DNA of 37,142 nucleotides from an uncultured Collinsella sp. (GTDB lineage: Bacteria > Actinomycetota > Coriobacteriia > Coriobacteriales > Coriobacteriaceae): assembly GCA_902478885.1 (NCBI GenBank), contig CABSMS010000008.1:1-37142 (forward strand). The letters run 5' to 3'. The translations under genes were made by a program, and so were the position numbers. The first letter of the stretch is position 1. Every line of letters starts with the position of its first letter. This document shows positions 15,604 through 21,822 of this stretch, one piece after another. The notes beneath the pieces are model-generated. The model did no database searches. It was not told the DNA's origin and worked only from the letters and a program-made list of their open reading frames with translations.

Positions 15604-16358
15604 TGCGCGCTGGGGATTTTGTCGGCGCCAAGATCTATCGCAAGCCTACCGAGGACAAGCGCACCAAAAAGGACGGCACGCCGCGCAGCCCTAAAAAGCT
15701 CGGAAAGATTCACTTTCCGGTCTTTACCCCGGGCGGTACGCGCGTGGTCGGCTTTATGGTCCGCCAGTCCGATATCGCGGGCATGATCGAGCGTCCCGAC
15801 CGATTCGTGGCGCTCGACGCCATTGGTGTCTACGAGGGCGCCATTGCGGTTGATGACGTCAAGGACACGTACGATGCCGCCGCCGCCAAGCGCCTCGACA
15901 TCAACCTGGACGATTGCATCATCTGGGTCGGTATGGACGTGCGCACGGAATCGGGCGACGTCGTGGGCTATTGCTCGGATGTTGAGTTCAAGCCACGCTC
16001 GGGCATCGTGCAGGCATTCTATGTGACCGCCGGTGCTGCTTCGAGTGTTTTGGTTGGTGACACGCAGGTGCCGCCGACGATGCTGCGCGGCTACGAGAAC
16101 GGCGCGATGGTCGTCTCGGACGAGGTCAAGTCGCTCGGGTATTCGGGCGGCGCCGCCGCAAAGGCTGCCGAGGCAAGCGTCGTGGTGGGCGATAAGGTCA
16201 AGAAGGGCGCCAAGGTGCTCGACGACAAGGGATCGGTTGCCGTGGACAAGGGCAGTCGCGCACTGGGCAAGCAGCTCGGCAAGACGCGCGGCATGTTCAA
16301 GGCCTTTAAGGACGAATACCAAAAGGCGAGCGGAGGCTCGTCAAAAGCTACAAAATAG
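15603..16358 (+). CDS. PRC-barrel domain protein
   Basis: A 251-aa soluble protein. Residues about 1-85 and 95-165 look like two PRC-barrel-type beta units (GDFVGAKIYRK...; RLDINLDDCIIW...GDVVGYCSDVEF). A Lys/Ala-rich helical tail (about 180-251) follows. PRC barrels occur in RimM, the photosynthetic reaction centre H subunit and many small adaptor proteins, so no specific activity can be assigned. The start overlaps the YtxH stop codon by one base. A hairpin terminator follows. Confidence 0.75.
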   Translation: MRAGDFVGAKIYRKPTEDKRTKKDGTPRSPKKLGKIHFPVFTPGGTRVVGFMVRQSDIAGMIERPDRFVALDAIGVYEGAIAVDDVKDTYDAAAAKRLDINLDDCIIWVGMDVRTESGDVVGYCSDVEFKPRSGIVQAFYVTAGAASSVLVGDTQVPPTMLRGYENGAMVVSDEVKSLGYSGGAAAKAAEASVVVGDKVKKGAKVLDDKGSVAVDKGSRALGKQLGKTRGMFKAFKDEYQKASGGSSKATK

Positions 16359-16380
16359 CGACGTACCAAATGATGGGAGG

Positions 16381-16408
16381 CAAGCCGGAGACCTGTTGCT
16401 CCGGCTTG
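16381..16408 (+). terminator. Hairpin terminator after the YtxH/PRC pair
   Basis: A perfect 10-bp stem CAAGCCGGAG (16381-16390) / CTCCGGCTTG (16399-16408) has an 8-nt loop. Only a broken T-run follows (CTGTGTTTAT), so it may be leaky toward the next gene. Confidence 0.7.
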
Positions 16409-16430
16409 CTGTGTTTATGGGGGAGGGCAC

Positions 16431-17837
16431 ATGCGCCAAAACGGATCCAACTTAAACGGGCGTTCGGGTACGCGTCCGACGGCGCGCCGCGACCTGGGGC
16501 AGCTGCCCAGCGGTCAGCGCAAGCGTCACCGTAAGCCCGGCGCGATGTATCTCAACCATAGCCGCGGCTTTAGCGACCGCAGTGCGCGCATCGGCAACAG
16601 CCGTACGCCCCGTCGTTCGTCTCGCCTGCCCTACGCGCTCATCGCCGTGGGTTGCGCGCTCGTGCTGTTTATCGCTGCCGTCGTGGGCTACGTCAACCGC
16701 AGTGTGGACGTGGAGCTCAACGGCCAGAAGACCGCGGTGCGTGTGGGCTCTACGCTGCAGAATCTCATCGACGACCAGGAGTTGACTGACACCTACGACG
16801 CAGGCGACCTGCTGGCCGTCGATGACAGCGTGCTCAAGCGCCATGGGGGCGAAAAGCTGTCGGTGAAGGTCGACGGCAAGCGCGTGAAACAGGGCAAATG
16901 GGGTAGCCGCGAACTTGAGGGCGGCGAGAAGGTGACGGTCAAGGATGGCCGTAACACCTACGAGAAGCACGAGGTTCAGGCTACGGTTATCGAGCCCAAG
17001 CTCAAGGTCGAGGGTACGGGCGCTATCGAGTATGTGCAGACGTGGGGTGTCCAGGGCCGCTCCGAGGTGTGGGTTGGTGAGCAGTCGGGCAAGACGCAAG
17101 ACCGCGGCGAGGTTGTGCCCGCCACCGATTGCGTTGTTGCGTGCGCCAGCGTGGCGCCCAAGGGCAACAAAAAGTACGTGGCGCTGACGTTTGACGAGGG
17201 TCCGAGCGGCGCCACCAAACAGATCTTGCAGGTGCTCAAGGAAAAGGGCGTCACCGCGACGTTCTTCCTTTCGGGCGATGCGGCCGAGGCCTCGCCTGCC
17301 ACGGCCAAGGCGATTGTCGATGCCGGGTGCGAGATCGGATCCAACAGCTACAGCGACGATTCGCTCAAGGGTCAGGACCGTGAGGCGGTACGCGAACAGA
17401 TCCCGAAAGGCACCGATGCGATTAAGTCGGCGACCGGCGTGAAGACGATGCTACTGCGTGCTCCCTACGCTGCCTTTGACGAGCAAAACTGGATTGATGC
17501 GATGGACCTGGTCTCCGCCGTGGTCTCGTGGAATATTGACTCGGGCGACTGGCTGCTCAACGGTGCCGACGAGCAGGTCTCGACGGTGCTCGATTCGGTG
17601 ACGCCGGGCAATATCGTGCTGCTCACCGATAGAGACGAATGCGCCGAGCAGACGCTCGAGGCGCTGCCGCAGATTATCGACGGCCTCATTGCCGACGGCT
17701 ACAAGATCGTGACGCTCAGCGACCTGGTCAAGACGGACACGTCGCTGAGCAAAAAGCTCACCTCGCTGACGAAGGTCACCATGCCCAAGGACGCCGTGTT
17801 CCCCCAACTTGCCGAGGACGACGACACCACAGAGTAG
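16431..17837 (+). CDS. Membrane-anchored polysaccharide-deacetylase homologue with altered active site
   Basis: A 468-aa envelope protein. A basic cytoplasmic head (1-65) precedes one membrane helix (about 68-88). A DUF348/G5-like beta region (about 91-185) resembles wall-associated proteins. A NodB polysaccharide-deacetylase fold covers about 245-435. Motif 1 reads TFDEGPS (D255, E256 for the usual metal-binding D). Motif 2 has N305 and D309 where the two metal-binding histidines belong. Motif 3 RAPY (343-346) and motif 4 WNIDSGDW (367-374) look normal. Motif 5 has T399 for the catalytic histidine. The enzyme is therefore probably inactive as a deacetylase or uses a changed site. GGGAGGG precedes the ATG; the stop codon merges with a dispersed repeat. 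Confidence 0.85.
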   Translation: MRQNGSNLNGRSGTRPTARRDLGQLPSGQRKRHRKPGAMYLNHSRGFSDRSARIGNSRTPRRSSRLPYALIAVGCALVLFIAAVVGYVNRSVDVELNGQKTAVRVGSTLQNLIDDQELTDTYDAGDLLAVDDSVLKRHGGEKLSVKVDGKRVKQGKWGSRELEGGEKVTVKDGRNTYEKHEVQATVIEPKLKVEGTGAIEYVQTWGVQGRSEVWVGEQSGKTQDRGEVVPATDCVVACASVAPKGNKKYVALTFDEGPSGATKQILQVLKEKGVTATFFLSGDAAEASPATAKAIVDAGCEIGSNSYSDDSLKGQDREAVREQIPKGTDAIKSATGVKTMLLRAPYAAFDEQNWIDAMDLVSAVVSWNIDSGDWLLNGADEQVSTVLDSVTPGNIVLLTDRDECAEQTLEALPQIIDGLIADGYKIVTLSDLVKTDTSLSKKLTSLTKVTMPKDAVFPQLAEDDDTTE

Positions 17838-17847
17838 TCATTGGGTA

Positions 17848-17874
17848 GTCATTTTAGAACGTCCCCAATGACTA
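17848..17874. repeat. Dispersed GGGGAC-type repeat
   Basis: GTCATTTTAGAACGTCCCCA then ATGACTA differs from the 9430 copy by one base. A partial copy TAGTCATTGGG starts at the stop codon 17835-17837, as at 9428. Confidence 0.85.
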
Positions 17875-17948
17875 TGTCACGGATGCGTCAGTGTTTGGTA
17901 TGCCTGCAATGTGCAGCGCATAAATTCGATGCCGCAGGGCGATGCTGA

Positions 17949-17957
17949 TGCTATAGT
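17949..17957 (+). promoter_or_regulatory. Extended -10 promoter for the Mg2+ transport operon
   Basis: TGCTATAGT is an extended -10 (TGnTATAAT-like). No good -35 is seen, which is usual for extended -10 promoters. It places the start near 17964 and leaves an untranslated leader of about 185 nt. Confidence 0.5.
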
Positions 17958-17963
17958 TACTGC

Positions 17964-18149
17964 GGTTAATGAGGGTCAAGAGAAAGGTTACAGGTGAAAT
18001 CCAAACCTCGACCATACAGTCGATGACCCCATGCAGGTGCTTTTTGCGCATGCACGGGGTGTAAGCGTCGAGCGGCGTGCCGCCCGCGCATGCGTATACA
18101 TATCCAGAAGCCCCCGGACGCCGCACGCGCGGCCGCGTCCGGAGGAATT
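17964..18149 (+). ncRNA. Structured leader RNA, candidate metal-sensing riboswitch
   Basis: Helices that can be read directly: P1 GGGTCA (17973-17978)/TGACCC (18024-18029); P2 AGGTT (17985-17989)/AACCT (18004-18008), whose loop contains ACAGGTGAAATCC; P3 CGAC (18009-18012)/GTCG (18019-18022). Together they make a compact three-way junction. Hairpin P4 spans 18027-18059 (CCCC/GGGG, TGCA/TGCA, GTGC/GCGC, loop TTTTT) and uses the CCC of the 3' side of P1, so P1 and P4 are mutually exclusive. P5 is at 18072-18083. P6, CCGGACGC (18114-18121)/GCGTCCGG (18135-18142), covers the first GG of the GGAGG site at 18141-18145. The arrangement looks like a sensor plus expression platform. It lacks the M-box consensus as I know it. 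Structure is from sight, not computed. Confidence 0.55.
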
Positions 18150-18182
18150 ATGATGGGGAGCACCATTGAATTATCTGAGTGA
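18150..18182 (+). CDS. Possible 10-codon leader peptide (MMGSTIELSE)
   Basis: GGAGG (18141-18145) with four-base spacing precedes this ATG, the best ribosome site in the region, better than that of the transporter. The ORF ends at TGA 18180-18182 and overlaps the TTG start (18166) of the MgtE-like gene in another frame; an in-frame ATG of the latter follows the stop by one base (18184). It may be a translational-coupling leader whose site is controlled by hairpin P6, or a chance ORF. Confidence 0.4.
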   Translation: MMGSTIELSE

Positions 18183-20010
18183 GATGCTCAAACTGCCGGT
18201 CTTGGACGTCGACGGCGAAAAGCTCGGCGTGGTCAACGATTTTGGTATTGCTACCGGCGAAGTTTTTCCGCACGTGACGTCGCTCGCGTTCCGCGGACCC
18301 GGCAAGACGCCGTTTATGATCAGCTGGCGCAAATGGGTCGACCGTATCGACGAGACGGGTGTACACCTTAAGACGTCGGCCACCGAAATCCGTTTTTCGT
18401 ACCTGCAGCCGACCGAACTCCTGCTCGCCCGCGACGTGCTCAACAAGCAGATCGTCGACACGCAGGGCATGAAGGTCGTGCGCGTAAACGACATCAAGTT
18501 TTCCATGTCGGGCGAAAACCAGCTGCGCCTGCTGGGCGCCGAGGTCGGTGCCCGCGGTCTGCTACGCGCCATCAGCCCCGCGCTCGAGCATATCGTCGAA
18601 GGCTTTATGAAGCACCTGGGCAAGCCGCTCAGTGAGGACATCATCGCTTGGTCCTACATGGACCTGCTCGATCGCTCGACCAAGAACATTCAACTCTCGG
18701 TGTCGCACAAGACGCTCGGCGAGCTGCATCCTGCCGACATCGCCGACATTATCGAGCAGCTCGACCCGCGCCTACGTGCGCAGGTGTTTGCGCAGCTCGA
18801 TACTGCCCAGGCCGCCGAGGCCATCTCGGAGTTCGATGACGACGAGCTTATGACCGAGATGCTCGAGGGCCTGTCCGACACGGACGCATCGTCGATGCTG
18901 GCCATGATGGACCCGGACGATGCAGCCGACCTGATCGACGAGCTCGATTACGAGAAGGCCGAGAAGCTCCTGCGCCTGATGGGCGTCAAGGAGGAGAAGG
19001 CGATTCGTAACCTGCTGGGGTATGAGGACAATACCGCCGGCCGCATCATGACCTCGGAGTTTGTCTCCCTGCCCGCCACGGCAACGGTCGGTGACGCCAT
19101 CGAGGCGATTCGCGAGCTCGACGAGGACTTTGAGAGCGTCTACTACGTCTATACCGAGGATCCGAGCGGCATGCTGACCGGCGTGCTTTCGCTGCGCACG
19201 CTGATCGTAGCCGACCGCGACGCCACGCTGGGTCAGCTGGCCTATCGCGACCTGGTCTATGTGTCGCCCGACGAGGACCAGGAAGACGTGACGGACGAGA
19301 TGACCAAGTACGACCTGGTTGCCATCCCTGTCTGCGACGAGAACCGCCATATCCTGGGTATCGTGACCTTCGACGACGCCATGGATGTTATCGCCGAGGA
19401 GCATCAGGAGGACCTGCAGATCGCCGGTGTCGGCTCGGGCGATAGCGCGTCGGACGACTCGACGAACGTGCTCAGCTGGTTTGTGCATCGCCAGTACTGG
19501 GTTGTCGTGTGGGGCATTGCCTCGTGCATTATGGCGACCGTGTTGGGAACGGCACTCGGCTCCGCGCATTTGGTGGTGTTCCCCATGTGCGCCATGCCGC
19601 TCGTGTTGCTGGCTGCCTCGCGTATGGTGTCGTTCGTCAAGAACTACTTCCTGGAGTATGACGGTCACGACGACGAGCCCAAGCCGTATCTGGGGTTCTT
19701 CTTCCAGAGCACGGGCATGGGCCTGATTCTGTCACTCGTGACCTATCTGTGCGCCCAGCTGGTGCGCACCGCTGCGTTCCCCGATGCGCCCATGTTTGAG
19801 GAGCAACTCTTTACCGGGTGCTTTAATATCGCTGCCATCATTTGCCTGGTTGGCAACATGAGCGCCGTGATTTACCTGATGGTGCTGTTCTGGCGTGACG
19901 AGCATGACCTCAACACGTCGGGCACCGCCATGAACGTTATTGCCGTCATGATCTCGTGCGTGGCGTACTGCGCCGCTGCGGTGCTGCTCACCATGTCGGT
20001 CATTGGTTAG
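18166..20010 (+). CDS. MgtE-like PRC/MgtE_N/CBS membrane protein
   Basis: A 614-aa protein. Two PRC-barrel-type units (about 2-85 and 90-130) are followed by an MgtE N-terminal domain (about 185-285, LHPADIADIIEQLDP), TAGRIMT (290-296) and two CBS domains (about 297-415), as in the Mg2+ sensor part of MgtE. Residues 436-614 hold about five membrane helices, but I do not see the pore block with GNxGxQ typical of MgtE. It may be a divergent channel or a regulator of the NRAMP neighbour. The start is TTG: the frame closes at TGA 18151, GGGGAG lies five bases upstream, and NYLSEMLKLPV belongs to the first PRC unit. An alternative ATG is at 18184. The next gene starts 8 bp after the stop. Confidence 0.85.
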   Translation: MNYLSEMLKLPVLDVDGEKLGVVNDFGIATGEVFPHVTSLAFRGPGKTPFMISWRKWVDRIDETGVHLKTSATEIRFSYLQPTELLLARDVLNKQIVDTQGMKVVRVNDIKFSMSGENQLRLLGAEVGARGLLRAISPALEHIVEGFMKHLGKPLSEDIIAWSYMDLLDRSTKNIQLSVSHKTLGELHPADIADIIEQLDPRLRAQVFAQLDTAQAAEAISEFDDDELMTEMLEGLSDTDASSMLAMMDPDDAADLIDELDYEKAEKLLRLMGVKEEKAIRNLLGYEDNTAGRIMTSEFVSLPATATVGDAIEAIRELDEDFESVYYVYTEDPSGMLTGVLSLRTLIVADRDATLGQLAYRDLVYVSPDEDQEDVTDEMTKYDLVAIPVCDENRHILGIVTFDDAMDVIAEEHQEDLQIAGVGSGDSASDDSTNVLSWFVHRQYWVVVWGIASCIMATVLGTALGSAHLVVFPMCAMPLVLLAASRMVSFVKNYFLEYDGHDDEPKPYLGFFFQSTGMGLILSLVTYLCAQLVRTAAFPDAPMFEEQLFTGCFNIAAIICLVGNMSAVIYLMVLFWRDEHDLNTSGTAMNVIAVMISCVAYCAAAVLLTMSVIG

Positions 20011-20018
20011 GTGGTCGC

Positions 20019-21281
20019 GTGCAAAATACCAAGCAAAAGTCGGGCACCAAGCAAAAGTTGACCATCGCGGCCATCTTTGGCGCTATGGGTCCCGGTCTGC
20101 TGGCGGCGCTTTCGGGCAATGACGCCGGCGGCATTGCAACGTATTCCAGCGCGGGCGCCAGCTATGGCTACAAGATGCTCTGGATGCTTCCCGTCATGAC
20201 CGTGCTGCTTATCGTGACGCAGGAGACCGCGGCGCGCTGCGGATGCGTCACGGGTAAGGGCCTGGCGTCGCTCATTCGCGAGCGCTTTGGCGTGCGCAAG
20301 AGCGTGTTGGCCATGGCGGCGCTGTTGATCGCCAACACGGCGGTGACCATCTCGGAGTTCGCGGGTATCGCGAGTGGCCTTGCTCTGTTTGGCGTGCCGG
20401 CGAGCATCTCGGTGCCGCTCGTGGCGCTGCTGGTGTGGATGCTTACCATGTCGGGCAGTTTCCAGCGCATCGAGAAGATTTTGCTGCTGGTAAGCTGCGT
20501 GTTCGTGACCTACGTCGTCGCCGCGTTTATGGCCGGCCCCAACTGGGGCGAGGTCGCGGTCGACCTGGTCGTGCCTAACATTCAAAATGATCCCAACTAC
20601 GTGTCGCTCGTGGTCGCAACGATCGGTACCACCATCGCGCCGTGGATGATTTTCTTGGCGCAGAACAACGTGGTCGATAAGAACGCGGGCGAGGACGATA
20701 TCGTGCTGCAGCGCATCGATACCGTGAGCGGCTCGCTTGCCGCCGATGTCATTGCCGGCTTTATTATCATCACGACCGGTACGGTGTTGTTCCCGGCGGG
20801 CATTCAGATTAGCGATGCTGCCGATGCCGCCCGCGCGTTGGAGCCTATTGCGGGTCAGTGGTCCACGGTACTGTTTGCCTCGGGCCTGGTCGCGGCGAGC
20901 TTCTTGGCTGCCTGCGTGCTGCCGGGCGTTACGTCGAGCGCTATCTGCGAGGCATTTGGCTGGGAGCGCGGTGCCGACCGCAGCTGGGACGAGGCCCCGG
21001 TTTACCGCGGCATCATTACGGCCATCATCGGCATTTCTGCCGTGTTGGTGCTCATGCCTGGCGTCGATTTGTTCCAGATTATGATGACCTCGCAGGTCAT
21101 CAATGGCGTGCTACTGCCCGTGGTTCTGGTGTTCCAGGTGGTTATTGCTGCTGACCGTCACATTATGGGCACTAACCGCAACGGCCGCGTGTGGAATGTG
21201 CTCACTTGGGCGACTATCGGTGTGATTACGGTGCTCACGGTCGTCATGTTTGTTCTGCAGGCGATGGGTTACAGCGCTTAG
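20019..21281 (+). CDS. NRAMP-related Mg2+ transporter (NRMT type)
   Basis: A 420-aa SLC11/NRAMP-family transporter with about 11 membrane helices. In helix 1 the canonical DPGN ion-site motif reads DAGG (D35-G38): the aspartate stays and the asparagine is lost. In helix 6 the usual MPH reads APW (A207-W209), so the transition-metal-selecting methionine is alanine. Both changes are what is described for NRMT proteins such as that of Eggerthella lenta, which carry Mg2+ (and Mn2+). The start is GTG 20019 with AGGTGG upstream; the longer open frame overlaps the MgtE-like gene. The pair probably acts together in Mg2+ uptake under control of the leader RNA. Confidence 0.88.
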   Translation: MQNTKQKSGTKQKLTIAAIFGAMGPGLLAALSGNDAGGIATYSSAGASYGYKMLWMLPVMTVLLIVTQETAARCGCVTGKGLASLIRERFGVRKSVLAMAALLIANTAVTISEFAGIASGLALFGVPASISVPLVALLVWMLTMSGSFQRIEKILLLVSCVFVTYVVAAFMAGPNWGEVAVDLVVPNIQNDPNYVSLVVATIGTTIAPWMIFLAQNNVVDKNAGEDDIVLQRIDTVSGSLAADVIAGFIIITTGTVLFPAGIQISDAADAARALEPIAGQWSTVLFASGLVAASFLAACVLPGVTSSAICEAFGWERGADRSWDEAPVYRGIITAIIGISAVLVLMPGVDLFQIMMTSQVINGVLLPVVLVFQVVIAADRHIMGTNRNGRVWNVLTWATIGVITVLTVVMFVLQAMGYSA

Positions 21282-21298
21282 CGCCTCTTTTGGACTCC

Positions 21299-21333
21299 AA
21301 ACAGGCCGCAGCGATGGGCTGCGGCCTGTTTTT
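21299..21333 (+). terminator. Rho-independent terminator of the Mg2+ operon
   Basis: AACAGGCCGCAGC (21300-21312) pairs with GCTGCGGCCTGTT (21318-21330), with a 5-nt loop and a TTTTT tail. It lies 18 bp after the NRAMP stop codon. Confidence 0.93.
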
Positions 21334-21761
21334 GTCTGCTAAAGGGTGTTAGTTATATGGCAGTGGGCAAAAAATGCCAAATATGATTACTGTTGCTAAG
21401 TGAATAGCATTTACATCCAAGAAGATAATGAACATAAACTATAGTATGTTCATTAAAATTGGTTCCAATACGCCTTAAACCAGTCAGGTTGGCTGCTTTA
21501 GGGGTTGTAGGAGACGCTCAGACGTCATTTTGGGTGGTTTTGCCTGTTACTAAAATGGTAACACTACTCATATTTGCCTTTTTTGTCCACAGACCTTTGA
21601 GGTTGCGGCGAAAAGGGCTTGTTTTGATTGTTTGGGGCAGGCGCGAGGCGCGGAAACGATGTCTGGAACGGCGGAGCGGCTTGGAATTCATCCGTAGAGG
21701 TCTTCATTGGCTGCGCCAGGAGTGTCCCTAGGTACCGGCACATAAGGAACGTCCCTAACTG
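21334..21761. other. AT-richer non-coding stretch with palindromes
   Basis: About 430 bp with no credible gene; the open frames present (plus 21459-21731 and an overlapping minus one) have no family resemblance. It holds an 11-bp palindrome TAATGAACATA (21426-21436)/TATGTTCATTA (21445-21455), a 6-bp TGTTAC/GTAACA hairpin (21545-21563) and dispersed repeats from about 21720. Base composition is lower in GC than the neighbours up to about 21600, suggesting a remnant of foreign DNA or a regulatory spacer. Confidence 0.5.
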
Positions 21762-21765
21762 CCGG
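21738..21765. repeat. Second copy of the ATAAGGArCGTCCC repeat
   Basis: The 28-base unit containing ATAAGGAACGTCCCTAACTG matches 5866-5893 with three differences. Here it lies inside CCGGCA/TGCCGG inverted arms. Confidence 0.75.
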
Positions 21766-21799
21766 AGGGGGCGTCTGCCGTGGCAGACGCCCCCTCCGG
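21762..21799. terminator. 18-bp GC-rich hairpin after the acyltransferase gene
   Basis: CCGGAGGGGGCGTCTGCC (21762-21779) pairs perfectly with 21782-21799 across a 2-nt gap. It lies 24 bp beyond the minus-strand stop codon at 21823. No U-run follows, so termination may be partial, but the position fits the 3' end of the acyltransferase mRNA. Confidence 0.7.
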
Positions 21800-21822
21800 A
21801 TGTGGGAAGTTTGCGCTGCAAG

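Noticed and set aside
17964..18149. M-box or cobalamin riboswitch
   Set aside because: Only short fragments resemble either consensus (GGTTACAGGTGAAATCC, GGTGAAATCC) and their order and partners do not fit. Kept as an unclassified leader.
19956..20018. Longer N-terminus for the NRAMP protein
   Set aside because: It would overlap the MgtE-like gene by 55 bp and adds residues unlike the family; GTG 20019 has a proper ribosome site.
21459..21731. 90-codon plus-strand open frame
   Set aside because: No ribosome site or family resemblance; it runs into dispersed repeats and overlaps an equally poor minus-strand frame.
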